The notes: a model not told the origin generated them from the sequence alone. A stretch of DNA of 64,000 nucleotides from Myrica gale (GCA_963930655.1 OZ005605.1:9245501-9309500), one strand, 5' to 3'. Shown: positions 10,461-23,750, counted from the stretch's first letter. Made by a program: numbers and translations.

Positions 10461-13400
10461 TGTGAAACCCCGACCTTGTTTATGTCATTTTAAAACGAGG
10501 AAAGAGAGGAATTTTTTGCTTATGACCTCTTAAGTATGTATTACTTTAATTAAGTATGTATTATCGAGAAATGTATGTATGGTTATATTAATCTAAAGTT
10601 ATGTCTAGGTGGAATTTTTTTTCCCTAGCATTTTATGAGTTTTAAGCTAGAATTTAAATGTTATATTATTTGAAATTATTACAATTGAGTGATTGAGATT
10701 AATTAGCCTAATTGTTTTAATTAATGGAATATGTCTCTAAGTTACAATATTTGGAGGATTTAATTAGGGCTTTAATTTTGAAAAATATGTGAGACTTAGA
10801 AATAAACATAGAAAGGCATGTTAGAGTAATTTATTAGTAGCAGATTTTTAGTAGTAATAATAAAAAAAAAAGTGAAAAACAAGGTGGAATTCACGTGAAG
10901 GAGGGGGAAAGAAAGGGGGGGCAGCCTTGTCTTTTCCCCCCTAAGTAATTCACGTTAACACCACCCCCCCTCTTCACGTATTTTTCTCATTTCCTTTGCC
11001 CTAAACTGCACCTTTCTCTTGCCCTAAGACACCCAACCGAGAAGAAGAAGAAGAAGAAGAAGAAAAGGAGAGGAAGAAGAAGAAGGATAAAGAGGAGAAA
11101 AACAAGGTAAAAATCCAGCCTTTGCTTGGTGAAATCACTGCTGGCCGAATGGACACATTGCCTCATTTCTCTCACATTTTTCTTGGATGTTAGCTTGTTG
11201 TGTGTGTGGTTGTTTTCTTCTTGTGTACATGTTGATCTTGTATGGAAAATGGAGAGGTGTGGTCAGATCTGGAAAATGCTTCAAGAGAACCAATGATGCA
11301 CATTAGGTGTTTGAGAAAAGGCCTAAAAGAAGATTAAAAATCTGTTTATGCATGTATGGCCGGATTTATTGGTTGATGTATTAGGTTGTATGCATGTTAG
11401 TCTTGATGAGAACCACTAAGCCCTAGGTGTTTGATATATGGTCAGATCTGAATGATGTTCAAGAGATACACCCTAGGTGTTTGATAAAAAGCCCAAAAGA
11501 AATGGGTAAATGCGATAGTTTTAGCTTGATGAAGATGGAATCATAGTTTTGTTGTAAACTTTGAATTGGATTTGTAAAAGTAGGAGAATGGTTGCTGTTA
11601 TGAGATGTTAAATTATCCTTGGATGTTGGTTGTGACATGAAGAGATTAGGGTTTTGGTTGTTGGAAGTTTGGAAGGTTGAGAAGCTCATTGTTGTTGCTG
11701 AAATTCAACCTCTACAGATTTCAAGGCTCGAATTGGGATTGAATTCTGATGCAATTGTGCATATCCCTTGCTCTTAAGAAGATTTTAAGCCATACCTTGG
11801 ATGATTCCGATAACTATCGAGTGAGATATGTGTTGTTCAAGGCCCGGACGTCAAGCTGCCAGCAGCCTTGCACGTCCGGAATGTTAGCTCATTTAGAATA
11901 ATACCTTGTGAGGGATCATTTTAAGTCCAAATTTTACGAGGTTAGTCTTGAATTTTAAGTTTATGAAAGAAGAACATTTTAAGGTGAATTTCGTGCGATT
12001 TGGAGGTGTAATGCATAAGTTATGGTGTTTTGAAAATAGGAGGCCGAGTTGGAGGCAGCAGCATTGTTGCCCTAGGATTTTTCACCCGATATGAAGTGTC
12101 GTTGAAAATGCATGGTAATTCCGATGTATGTGATTTTTATCTTCAATCTTGAAATATGAAAGGATACTAGTTTAAAATAAATTTCATGCTATTTGGAGCC
12201 ATGTATTTAAAGTTATGAATTTTTAAGTTGGAGACGTTGTGGCTGCCCGTTTGGACGTCCTCAGCAGCTTGTATTTTCGGGTAAAGGTTTCGAGTGACAA
12301 ATGAGCTCCAAATTACTTACAATTTTGATATGTTATGAAAATTAGTGTAAGGATCAGTTTAGAACCCAATTCTTAGGGCTTCGGCATCCTTAAGAGAATA
12401 CTTTGCATTGTAATATCACCATTGGGAAATTAAGAAATATGGACGATTTTGTATGATGTGTTGAATTTAATTGAATGACTATTCTCTACATCTAGTAAAC
12501 CTATACATGACATTAGTATGACCCAATTGTAGGCAAGGTGCCGTCGTAAGCTCAAGTGGTTGGAGGTAAGGTTCGGTCATCTTGCATTCCTTAGAGTGAA
12601 ACTTTTTCCTTTGGCTGAAACTTGCTATATTTGTCTCCTCTTGAGTATTTCTTGACTATAGAAGCTGTTGTGATGTGTTGTTGAGTTTGGGTGTGTGAAT
12701 TATGTTGATGGAGGAAGGGATTAAGGCCACGGGTTTAGCTAATCTTTAAAGGAAGTGATGATTTTGGTTCTTATGTTGAATATGTTAATATGCATGTAAG
12801 TTGTGATGATGTTGGCCGGATCTTGTAACCTTGTAATGTGATTTGTGGCTTGTTATTAGAGAGTGATCATTGCTGTTAAATGCCACGGTTTTTGGGTTAG
12901 TTCAAGATTGTAAATACATATTAGAATGTAAGTTGCAAAAGGAGAAGTATAACCTAATTTCATGTGAAGTTAAGGTGTAAAATCCTTCGATTTTGTTGCT
13001 GTTATGTTGCTGTGTTAAAGCATTGCTCATGGATATGAAAATATGATATTTTGGGGACATTACGGCTTAGGTCAGTGACCATAATCTAGGCTAGCAATTG
13101 CAAGTGGAGAAGTTCTCACATGCATGTAAATGGATGGCATGAAATTGGAAGTGTAACACCTTGATTTGAAGGTTGTAAGCTTGCTGTTGTAAACCCTTGC
13201 TTTTGGATGAGAACATGATTAGTTTTGATGATGTTAGAGTTTCAGTCAGTGGCTTAGACCTAGGGGTAAATATGATTTGCATGTTAAGGCAAGAAAATGT
13301 TATAAAATGGGAGAAGAGAGATCGTAGGAGCCGAATAGGCTGCTGCCCTTGGTCATTGACTATACTTTTGTTAAGTTTTCTATAGGGATATTTGCTGTTA

Positions 13401-14964
13401 TAAAGTATATTGATGATGTGGATTAGATCAGCAAGTCTATAAGAGGAAAAGGAGGTTATGTTGGTGGACTTTGATGGACTTTAGGTTTGGTATGGTTTAG
13501 AACAAGGAGATGGAGTTAGACACATGACTAGTTGTTGTTTTGAGCTTAAAGTTCTTTGAATGAAATGTTTATTCATGTATTTAATTGCTTTTCTTCAAGT
13601 GTTTTATGATAGCTAATCAAAGCAATCTTTTGTAAGTGAAATCGTATTTTCGAAGATACATACTTTTGGAAAAACTGAAACAATTATGAGTATTTCTTTG
13701 AATATCTATGCGATTGATTTCTTAAGCATCTAAGTGAGGTATTTGAATCGCTTGTAGGCGAACTTAATACCGAAACTCGAGAAGACCAAGGTAAGTGGAG
13801 TTACAGTTTTTGAAAAACTGGAATGATACACAGCATATTTTGATGATCAAGCATGATATTTATTTTATATCAATCATGGCATGTTGTTCAAATAAGCATG
13901 ATAAGAAGCACGAAATGTTGTTCATGACAAGTTGATTTTTAAGCATGATATTTCAAACAAGCATGGCATCATATGCAAGCATGTCATGGCACGAGCATTG
14001 CATGATTTTCTAAAGAGATGTTATGCAATGACATATGATCAGATTTATGATAAGTCAAGTCAAGTTAAGGGCTCTGGTCGGTACCGTACCATCATGATGG
14101 ACTCCCATACCGAAGGACGAATGCGAGAAGGTTTGGTGAATCCTAAGAGGCTGTGCAACCACACTGAAGGACAATGAGAATGTGTGGGCCTCCAAGGGTC
14201 GTGTCTAGCCATCAGGCCTGGGGCAACTACAGGCTAGCTCAACCAAAATGAAATGTCCCCAAGGGTAAGGGAGACGGTTCCAATGGGAACGCACAACCCA
14301 TGACTTCAGGGGTTCAATGGAGCGCAGTTAGCCCACAAGTTATGAATGAATGATTTTCAAGGGCCATGAGCCAAATTCAAGAACATGATCAAGTTTTACT
14401 CCAAAAGCAAGAGCTTTACAAGTATAAGAGTATTTTTCAAGAGCAAGTGCATGTGCATATGCAACCATGAGGCATACACATGCATCAAAATTTATGATCA
14501 TGCATGAATTACATTATGTTATATGCTTATGGTTTCAAGCTCATGATTATGAATTCAAGTACAAGTTCATGTTTCCAAACCATGATTTCAAGTCATAAGC
14601 TCATGTTTTAAAGTTATGATTTTCCCTTACTGAGTCTCTTTGACTCACGTTTTTTAAAACTGTATCATTCCAGATGCTTCAGGAGAAGGAAGTCAGGAGG
14701 ATTATCTGACTTAGAAGAAGATTGTTATGCGTATTAATGTTGTGACCTGATCGATGAGATCCGTCACTTGTTTATGTGTTAATCATGTAATGTGTAATAT
14801 AAGATACTATGCTTATTGAGGACCTTTACGATGTTATTATTTTGGCCCGTCTCTCTTCCGGTCCTATGTTTTTCCGCTGTAGGTTTAAAGATGTTCGCTG
14901 GAGCTTTCCTCAGGATTGCTCGCGGCTGTCACGGTCCCTGCGGGACTGCGTTCGGGGTGTGACA
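10461..14964 (+). mobile_element. solo LTR, gypsy (family A, Tekay/Del-like), 4504 bp
   Basis: Starts TGTGAAACCCCGACC and ends GTTCGGGGTGTGACA. It is flanked by a perfect 5-bp target duplication TATAG (10456-10460 and 14965-14969). No internal region, primer-binding site or coding sequence lies inside, so this is a solo LTR left by recombination between the two LTRs of a full element. Landmarks shared with the other A copies, in order, are: the GAA microsatellite near +580, GCTGCCAGCAGCC at about 11860, the GGTCGGTACCGTACC block at 14077, ACTGAGTCTCTTTGACTCACG near 14630, and the hairpin-rich 3' end. Tekay assignment comes from the copy at 42437, which follows a chromovirus pol end. Confidence 0.9.
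11041..11064. repeat. (GAA)n microsatellite inside LTR A
   Basis: Eight GAA units with further impure GAA/GGA sequence to about 11100, about 580 bp from the LTR start. Just downstream is AACAAGGTAAAAATCC, a splice-donor-like sequence also seen near 43767. Confidence 0.85.
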
Positions 14965-14969
14965 TATAG

Positions 14970-15440
14970 TGTGGTGCAATGATAAATAAATGAATAATTG
15001 TTAGCAGAAGAGATTTCACAAATCAATCTCAAATACTTGAGGGTAAATTGTGATATGTTAATGGATACGATCACAATTAGTAGAAGCCTAAAATTTGGAA
15101 TAAAAGAATATAAGCAAAGTAATGGAAACAAGTTTTTTCCATGTGATCCTACGACCGAGATCTGAACTCCTTAACGATCCCACGCTATATCACAGCTAAG
15201 GTTTAGAAAAAAGACTATAAGATAGTTTTTTCTGGACAGTTGGCCATTATGACTTTGAGAAACCCTGTGACGGCTGTGAGGCATAGAGAGGAAGGAGGCC
15301 GAACATTTGGGATGCTCTACTTTGAAATCAAAGACTCAAGGTGTGAGATCAACAAGACTTAAAGATTATCGAAGACTTAAGATTCAATCACAGACAAAGT
15401 TTAAGAACGTTTGTCAAATCAAGTATGTATAATTTTTCGC
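14970..15440 (+). mobile_element. copia-type LTR B2, right part
   Basis: Continuation of the element at 9969-10460 after the solo LTR. It is similar to 27880-28260 (TGTTAGCA.AAG.GATTTCACA, GATCCTA.GACCGAGAT, GGAGGC.GAACA.TTGG) and, inverted, to 59580-59830 (AACAAGACTTAAAGATTATCG near 15353). The right edge is set only by where the similarity to 59580 ends. Confidence 0.55.
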
Positions 15441-15921
15441 ACGCAAATTTTCAAAGTGCACTCTATTCTGATTAAAGATATAAACAAAGTGACTTTTCTA
15501 TTAAACTTCTAGACATATATGAAGACATCATGTCCTAGTAAGTGGTGTACGTCCTCTGCTTTGTGTATCCGAGGACGTTGTTCCTAGGAATTTTTGTGAC
15601 AATAGGTATGTCCAGAAAATATTCTTTCAATATCAGAGTCTTAACTCTTAATATTGTCGCCTATATATGTTGTGTCTGTAGGATATAATGGTCAAAAGCT
15701 CCTTGTGTTTCTTTTTTGGTTTTTGTCTTTTGGCACAAAAAGCAGAGGTCTGCACTGAACCTCTGTAAAAAAAATATCTATAGAGACAAGATACACTCAG
15801 AGGCTCTTCTCTAGTGGGGTCAGATTATTCCGCTCAAGCACCTGATAATTTTCATTGGAAGTTAGGATGGCCAGCTAAACAACAACATGGTCTAGGTGAC
15901 AACCAGTGTATTCTGAGGCTA
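15441..15921. other. unassigned stretch
   Basis: I see no LTR end, coding domain or repeat. It might be internal sequence of the B2 element downstream of its LTR, but no primer-binding site is visible. Confidence 0.3.
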
Positions 15922-15951
15922 GGGGAAGGGTATCGGCCGATACCCTTCCCC
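15922..15951. repeat. perfect 30-bp palindrome
   Basis: The left arm GGGGAAGGGTATCGG is followed with no spacer by its exact complement. Such spacerless palindromes can be two fused terminal repeats of a deleted element; no target duplication was identified. Confidence 0.9.
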
Positions 15952-16024
15952 CTCAAAAAAAAAATTTACAGGGTATTTTTTATTTTATTATTTTTTAAAA
16001 ATATATTGGCCTGGGCCTACACCC

Positions 16025-16250
16025 ATCAGGCTCAGGCCCAGGCCAACTACAAACATGTTTTCTACATAAAGCGTAAGCCCGATCCCCTTGGCCCAAGCCT
16101 TTTTATTTATTTTTTAAACAACAGAGGGTGAAACGACATCAGGCTCAGGCCCAGGCCAACTACAAACATGTTTTCTACATAAAGCGTAAGCCCGATCCCC
16201 TTGGCCCAAGCCTTTTTATTTATTTTTTAAACAACAGAGGGTGAAACGAC
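16025..16250 (+). repeat. tandem duplication, 2 x 113 bp
   Basis: ATCAGGCTCAGGCCCAGGCC starts copies at 16025 and 16138. Both run through ...CATAAAGCGTAAGCCCGATC... to GGTGAAACGAC. The copies are almost identical (ATC versus GTC at the end), so the duplication is young. Confidence 0.9.
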
Positions 16251-16265
16251 GTCGTTTCACCCTCT
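16236..16265. repeat. perfect 30-bp palindrome with AAACGACGTCGTTT core
   Basis: The left arm AGAGGGTGAAACGAC meets its exact complement GTCGTTTCACCCTCT. It lies at the junction of the 113-bp and 90-bp tandem duplications, and could be a regulatory palindrome or a duplication-generating hairpin. Confidence 0.9.
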
Positions 16266-16644
16266 GCAGAATTAAAAAAAAACCCAGAAATGTGGGCGTT
16301 CCACGTTCCCCTCCTTTCCTTATCTCCCCCTCCTTTCTCTTTCATTTCACCCTCTGCAGAATTAAAAAAAACCCCAGAAACGCGGGCGTTCCACGTTCCC
16401 CTCCTCTCCTCCTCTCCCCCTCCTTTCTCTTTTCTGCATCTGAAGACTTCGGCCTTTCTCACCTCTCACTCTCATCTCACTCAGCCACCGCCGCACGCCG
16501 CACCAGCCACCGCTGCACACTCAACAGCAACAGGTCTGGGCACTCAGCCACTCACTTTGTGATTTAACTCTCTTTACAAATTTAATTATTAAACTCTACT
16601 CCCTCTCTCTCTCTATCTCAAATTTCGCAGACCTATCAGCGAAG
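16240..16644 (+). promoter_or_regulatory. possible 5' leader of a transposon transcript, with splice donor
   Basis: A CT-rich tract with CCACCGCCGCACG-like codons ends in CCTATCAGCGAAG followed by GTAAGT (16645-16650), a consensus plant 5' splice site. The following ~400 bp are T-rich and intron-like. It sits upstream of the transposase_24 remnant at 18691-19395, so it may be that unit's untranslated first exon. This is inference; no long conserved ORF starts here. Confidence 0.35.
16255..16434 (+). repeat. tandem duplication, 2 x 90 bp
   Basis: TTTCACCCTCTGCAGAATTA starts at 16255 and 16345. Both copies continue through CGGGCGTTCCACGTTCCCC or near variants and a CT-rich tail. The 80-108 codon frames here on both strands are by-products of this repeat. 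Confidence 0.85.
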
Positions 16645-16650
16645 GTAAGT

Positions 16651-18690
16651 AATTTTATTGTTGTGAGTTTTTGATGAATTTTATGAATTAGGGATATGTG
16701 AATTAGGGATTTGTGAATTAGGGATTTGAGTGAATCATGATGCTAGTTTTTCATATTTTGTCTTCTAAGTAAATTGTTGTGTTGGATGAATTTTCTCAAG
16801 TCTTGGTCGGATGTGTGAAGAGTTGCTGGATTTCTCTGTTTCTTCCTCGATTCAAAATGTTTTAGGCTGTTTTCACTTATTTCTGAACTCTTAGTATAAA
16901 TTTTTTGTGTGTTTAAGGATGCTTATAGATGCAAATATCTTGGTTGGTTTTGGTTTTAGTTTTTTTTAAGAACTCTGCTAGTGGTTCTTGCAGGACAATC
17001 TCTCTTTCATTTGTAAGGTTTATTATGCAGACATGAATTAGTTTTTTTTCCAAATTCATGTGTCTGTTTTAGCTCAAGATGTGCCGTTGATTTTGCTATG
17101 CTTGGATTTGGACTTTTAGCATAGTTTTGTGGGAAATCTAAGCCTTCATTGCTCTGAATAACGAAATTTATAGTGTTCCTCCGTGTCAGTGGGTTGATCT
17201 ACAAGCATTAAGAAGCCCAGCTAGTTAAAATGGCAAACCACCACCTTACGTTTATCAGAAGCAGATCAAATTTAGTTGTTATGACTCAGTCAAAATGAGT
17301 ATTTGCTCACCGACACTATCCTTCAAACGAGTTCATCAGAAGGCCATCTCCTCTCAGTAGCAGTACATAGTATGATACATGTATTTCAATATTTTTAATG
17401 TTTTTCATCTTTAATTTTCGTTATTGTAATTCTAAGACAATTTTTGTATTATTAAGGAAATTTTTTCCTTTTTATTTATCCTTTAAAGTTCAACACCCTT
17501 GAATATTAATCCTGGTTCCGCCACTGTCTGAGGCGACATTAAGATAATGGATTGTTTCGTTATAGCCAAATAGGAAATTCTATTGTTTTTTCGTCAGTTG
17601 TGACTGAATATGTCATGTTTTATACATGCCAGTTACCATGAAAGATAACCAAATCTAGAGACCCTCATGAGGCAAGGCGAAGAGTTCCTCACACTATGCA
17701 ACCTAGGTCGTGTCCCAATAAGAGTACCAAATAGTTCAAGAGGGCCTTCAAAAGACAATTGTCTTGTCTTTGTCAAACGGTTTGCAAATATAAGGTACAA
17801 GTGTTGGTCACTGATTCTAGAAGAGGACAAAGAAGACTTATAACCGTGTCCTGGTGCATAAGAAAAATGAATTTGTGTACTTTGGAGACCAATTATTATA
17901 ATTTATAACAACTTACTTGTGGTTCTAAGAAGAAATTGAATTGGATTGGGAACAATTCGAGGACCGTGTTAATGCATCAAAGCAAAATTGGCTTGCAGCT
18001 ATAACACATAGAGGTATGATCTGCCCAATATTTACAAGAAATATCCATCAAAAGACGCTGCCCTGCCCAATGCTCCAGAAGAAATAAGTGAAGAAACTTA
18101 GAGGCAAATTAATGTGCCAGCAATGGGATGATGAGGAATATATAGTAAGAGTTTAGTTATTTTAGTTGTTTATTCTTCCAATCTTATATTGTGCGCTGTA
18201 ATTCTGTAGACCCATGTATTGTGTACTCCAACATATTTGGAAATCTTGCATATATGCTGGATAGGATTCAGTTTTAGATGCTCAGGGGAGTTAGATTCTT
18301 CATAAATAAATGAGTTTTTATTTCCTATATTACGTAACAGATCTCAATGATCTTAGACATCCTAAAGATCACCTAACAAATTCATTTATGATTGACAAGT
18401 TGGAACACAAAATTGCACCACCCTGTGTTCTTCACCAATACCCTGGTCTCATTTGTTCAGAATATTGTTTTGATCATAAGGACAATAACTCTGTACACAC
18501 TTGTAAATAATGAAGTGGAGTAAAAGCTATTCACCTAACTAATGTTTTTTGAATTGCTAAATATCTTAAAACTTGTACTGTGCAATAAATTGTAAGGTAG
18601 TTGGATTTGAAGGTTATTTGCCTTATATGACCATGTTTAATTACATCTAGTTTAACAAAATGATTGAGGGCTGTGTAGAGCGTGTTCAAG
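16651..18690 (+). other. degenerate interior of transposase unit
   Basis: T-rich, intron-like DNA with three 15-bp direct repeats GAATTAGGGATTTGT near 16685-16729. Weak coding islands such as LVFVKRFANIRYKCWSL (near 17765) and WDWEQFEDRVNASKQNWLAA (near 17945) may be decayed exons of the same protein. The segment at 18370-18420 (ACCTAACAAATTCATTTATG) recurs at 57776-57830. No intact gene is supported. Confidence 0.35.
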
Positions 18691-19395
18691 AGGAACACGG
18701 TTAATCGGAACAAGGTCCTTGTGCCTCACACATCAGGATCAAAGTTGCTACAAGACCTTCAAGCTGAAAAGGTATATAAACATTTTTTCTATAATTGTAT
18801 AGATGACATAAGTGAATTGTTTTCTTGCCGTTTGCAAAAGCATGGAGGAGGAGAACCTAATCAAGTTGTACAAGTGCTTGCATGTCACAAAGCGAGATGG
18901 CAACTTCATAAATGAAATGGTTAAACAAACATACGACTGTCATTATGGTGTCATTTTAGTCATTTGTGATTGCCCATATGTTTGAATTTACTACACTAGT
19001 CATCTAAGTATGCACTGCATTGACTAAACAGGAGGAGATTATGAAACTCTTTGCTGAGAGGTATCCACTAAAATAAATTTGAAAGTGGCGGGACAGATGT
19101 TCCATAAGGTGCGGGACAAGAAATATGGACACACAAATCTCGATGATCCCTACACCATCTCTCACGTCATGGTCCGCTCATGTCACCCACCTTACACAAC
19201 AAGTGGAGAAGTATCAGTATGAAATAGAGACATTCAGGGAGCAATACCTAGAGACGAAAGCAAACATGGAAGAGTTGTTCATTCGATGGCACTCCTATGA
19301 TGAAAAGTTCGTTGAGATCAATAAATCACAAATGTTCGCCAATAATGAAAAGTTCATTGAGATCAATAAAAAAACACATTTTCATTCTTTCTAAG
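18691..19395 (+). pseudogene. plant transposase (Ptta/En/Spm, transposase_24) remnant
   Basis: Three coding islands in family order. First, KRNTVNRNKVLVPHTSGSKL (from 18685) matches the ...NRAK...HTAGSKSF signature. Second, in another frame after an intron or frameshift, ENLIKLYKCLHVTKRDGNF then INEMVKQTYDCHYG (18850-18950) matches the ELYK.TH.KKDG.F block. Third, from 19125, a hydrophilic tail with a predicted coiled coil (LTQQVEKYQYEIETFREQY) that ends at 19394. These proteins are the accessory ORF of CACTA-type elements and bind subterminal repeats. Frames change between islands and stops intervene, so it is inactive. Transposon ends were not found. Confidence 0.65.
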
Positions 19396-19736
19396 ATTGG
19401 TGTTGTATGTTCACAGGTTCATTTGCTACCTATATGCTGATATTGTTGCTCAATGTTGATAGCTGCAATATGTATATATAGGTTACAGAGAGGGAAACAT
19501 GTACGTACTTTGTTAGAAAAAATTAGAGGTCCCTTGTATTGTGTAATATCGATAGTTGTATATTCTCGTTTTTACTATCAATATGGCACCCTATGTGATA
19601 ATCTTTCACATTTCATCCTAGGTATATGTCTTCCCAGTATTGTTTATGTTTTACATATTGTCTCATGGTCCTTGACGCTTAACTCAAAATGTCGATGCTG
19701 TTGAATATGGGACTTAATGGTAATACTATTACATAT

Positions 19737-22700
19737 TGTCACGCCCCGAACGGCATCCCGCAGGGACCGTGACAGCCGCGAGCTATCCCCCGGATGACTC
19801 CAGCGTACTTACTTATATTTTTACTTGATTACGGCGGAAACGTACAGGATCGCGAGGGGTTCGAGCAAATTCTTACATAATCAGGGTTCTCATTAAGTTC
19901 ATACAAAACATATATTTAACACATTAGAACCCAATTAGTGACGCTCATGCCACTATCATCAAAATATGAAACATAATATCTTGGGCTTCTAGGTCAGGTA
20001 ATCCTCCTGACTCTCTTCACCTGATACATTTGGAATGACACCATTTTAAAAAACGTGAGTCAAAAAGACTCAGTAAGGGAAAAACATAAAACTTAAATCA
20101 TGCTCTTGACTTATGCCCGCTTAATCATGAAAGAAAGAAACTTGATAATTGATGCACATGCATGTCATGAATTATGCATATGCTCTTGCTTAGTTTCGGC
20201 CCCAGGCCCTTTAAAATCTTTCTTTCATTCTTGCTTGAAAAACTGGCCCTTGGCCCTTGAAAACCGCTTATTCGTACTTGTGCCCTTGTTGGCCTTTTCA
20301 TAATTATTTCATATCTTTTACTTGTGGGCTCGCTCCATTTGACCCCTGAAGTCAGGGTTGTGCGTTCCCTTCGGAACCGTCCCCGAATTCCCTTGGAGAC
20401 CTTACATATGGTCAGCTAGCGCATCTTCTCAATGTCCTTCAGTGGCTAGACGTGACCCTTGGAGGCACCACACCTTCTCAATGTCCTTCAGTGTGGCTTG
20501 CACAGCCTCTTGGATTCACCCATCCTTCTCATAATTGTCCTTCGGTATGGGAGTCCAAATTGATGGTACCGTACCGACCGGTGCCCCTTATCTTAACTTA
20601 TCGTTTCATAAAACTTCTCATATTCTTTCCATAAAAATCATTGCATAAACTTTCTTCTTGAAAAATTCATGCAATGCACATGTCATGTCATGCTTGCTTA
20701 AAATTCATGCTTGTTCATGAAACGATGCTGTGTGTCATTCCAGTTTTGAAAAAGAATACTTACTGTCCACTTACAGTATCCACTTACTCTTGGTCTCCTT
20801 GTTCGTGTATACAGACACGTGGATCGCCTACAAGCGATTCAAATATTCTTTAGACTTTAAGAATATGAAATCATTTCTTTTTGAAATCACCAAAGATATA
20901 TATATATATATATATCACTGAAATCCATTTAATTATAAAAAAAATATTTTATTCTTTTCCTTAACAATTATTCCAAAACTTAGCTAATATTTTTATTGAA
21001 ATAAAAATATATTTATCCATGTACATGCCTCGATTAGGGTTAAATAATACTCATAGGTTTAGAATTAAACCTAAGTCTCTTTTTATTACACGTACTACAT
21101 TAAAACCTTATATCTAACTATTAATAAATTATTCATGATTAAATCTTAATTTAGACTTTAAACTTCAAATAAAACCCGAGTAAAACTTAACTAGGGTTCC
21201 AATAATATTTAATAAAAGATCATGGCTCTATAATATTATTCCAACTAGCCTAACTCTAATTTTCTTATCCAACACAACAATGAAAGTACATAAATCATGA
21301 ATTGCACTTAGGGTTACCTTTTCTTACAACATTCGGCCACTACCATTTATGCACCAATTAATCACAACTTTTACTCCAAGGGTGATCTCATCCTCCATTC
21401 AACAATTTCACAACCTAGGATCTATAAATCAAAGCACCAACACAACACATCATACCCATAGCATTCGGCCAACACATGCTTTCATCCAAAAATTAGGTTT
21501 TCTTTTGTTTCCTTTAACTTACATGCATCTCACACTTAACATAATCATCTACCATGCATTGGGGTCATAAGGCTTGCACATGTTATGGCCAATGTCCAGA
21601 TTTAAACATATTCAAAACTATACATGAAATCCTACATAGCTCATTTTCGGCCATACCCCAAAATGTTACCTTTTCATGCTAAAAATCATATCATGCATAT
21701 CCTTTGCATTTGTGACCTAACTAGCATGCATACACTTAATCTTTTCCACGAATAATTTCATCAACATTAGATCTATTCTTTATACACACTAACATCCATA
21801 GATCTAAACAAAGAAAATCAACTTCCATCAACCCAACACATCAAAACTTAGATCTAACTTCCTTTAGCATACATTGTTCTTCATTTGCCTTTTTCTTTAC
21901 ATACAACCTTAGATCTAGGGTTTCCATGGTTAGATCTAGCATGAAATCAACCTAGGGTTCTTAAACATTCAAGATCCAACAACATCAAGACATATTATGA
22001 CCTAAGCTTCAAGATCCATACATAACCTATTCGGTCACTTATGCTATACCAAAACATCACATTAGCCTTACCTTGTTGTTTATCCAAGCTTGAGCACCTA
22101 GAAAATAAAGAATCTTTGGTTAGTACTTGTGATGCTTAAGGCAAGAGCATAAATGAACTAATCTTACCTTCAATCTTTATCAACTCTTCCTATCCTTTTC
22201 CTCCTTCAAAGATTCGGTCCACCCCCTTAGAAATGTCCAAGCTTGGTTTAAAAGGAAGTTCTATGGTGGTTAAGAGGACATGGTAAGCTTGAAGAGAAAT
22301 GGTGTCAAATGGCTAGGGTTTTCAAGGAAGGATTTTTGTCTACAACAAGAGAGATTTATCTTGGCTTTTAGAATGGGATTTGGTAAGCTAGAAGAAAGTG
22401 GTTTAGGTGCAAGATGAAATGGAACAAACCTTGACTCTTGAGTGTGAGGTTCGGCCAAGGCTTGAAAATGGGAGAGAATGGAGAGATCTTGCAATATTCG
22501 GCCAAGTGCTTGAAATGGGAGAGAGTTGAGAGAAATGAGGGGTTCGGTCATGGCATTTGCAAGAGAGTTGTGTGAGATTGAGTCTCCCAATGCAACCCTA
22601 AGGCTATGACATAGGGTTTGAGAGAGTGAATTGACATGAGAGAATTTGAAAGGGGAAGAGGGGGATGAATGGAAGTGTTGGCCGACCAAGCCTATGTCCT

Positions 22701-23750
22701 TTTCTCCCTCTCTCTCTTTTATTTCTTTTCACTTCTCTCACTCTCACATCACTTGTCTCCAAAGCTTGGCTTGCATTTGAATTCTTCTCTCTCTCCTCAT
22801 GAGTTCCAACGTAAATCACTCCCTCTCTCACTTGCTTTTCTCTTCTCTTTTTACTTCCATGAGTTGTCTCATCATCTTACACCACTTACACATCTCTTAC
22901 ACTTCACATGGCCTTGCTTCATGGCTTTTCAAATTCATCTCCTAGCCTTTCACGTAAATGGCTTGTATTTTACTTAGTTTGGTTGCTTTTCAACCAACCT
23001 AGTTACTTCCACATTAAATGGCAACCAACTTTCAACTTAGTTTTCATTCTCACCTAACTTATCACTTCATAAGCTCTCTTGCTTATCTAATTCATTCCAA
23101 TAGCTTATCACCTCATAAGCATGTTCTCTTATCATGTGATAATGACCCTAGCATATCTCTACAATAATCACAAGGTCTTATCACTCTAAAAGTTTCCTAA
23201 CTTATCATGCTTGCTTATCACTATGATAAGCAAGTGTGCTTATCAATTAAATCATCTCTAAACTTATCACATAACTACATAGCTTATCATTGAATATTCA
23301 AATGGAAATTCTATTAATAATATAGACCACATGATAATAATACATGTCACATATAAAAGATATACAATATTTAATCCATGTATTCAAAAGAATTTCATTA
23401 TTTAATCTATTAATAATTTTCGGCTTATACAAGGAAATTATTAAATCATAATTCAAATTATATGGTCCATGAATCATATTAAGTAAATGAAAAATATCAA
23501 TTTGTAAAAGAGAAACTTACTTGAAATTTCGGCTCCTAATATAAATATAATTTATACTTGCATACAATGGCATTAAAATTATTTAAAGAGATTTTATGAA
23601 ATAAAATCCCATTTTAATCGAAATTCCATAACATAAAGATTAGGCCATACATTGGCCAAAAACATAGCCCCATGAAGAAATAAAGCTATTACATTGGAAA
23701 TAAAAGATAATACGTAAGAAATTACGTAGGAGAAAAATCGGGGTCTCACA
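19737..23750 (-). mobile_element. solo LTR, gypsy (family A), 4014 bp
   Basis: On the plus strand it starts TGTCACGCCCCGAACGGC and ends ATCGGGGTCTCACA, the reverse complement of the family A LTR. It is flanked by a perfect 5-bp target duplication CATAT (19732-19736, 23751-23755). The flanks join as one sequence (ATTACATATTGTCTCATTAGG), so it split the transposase_24 unit. It includes GACTCAGTAAGGG at about 20068 and the CCTTCGGTATGGGAG/GGTACCGTACCGACC block at 20540-20580. No internal coding region is present. Confidence 0.92.

Noticed and set aside
16220-16567. Overlapping 80-108 codon frames on both strands
   Set aside because: They follow the 90-bp tandem duplication and CT-rich sequence. 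No domain.
22270-22977. Frames of 75-139 codons on both strands
   Set aside because: Inside the solo LTR 19737-23750 in low-complexity GAGAGA/CTCTCT sequence.
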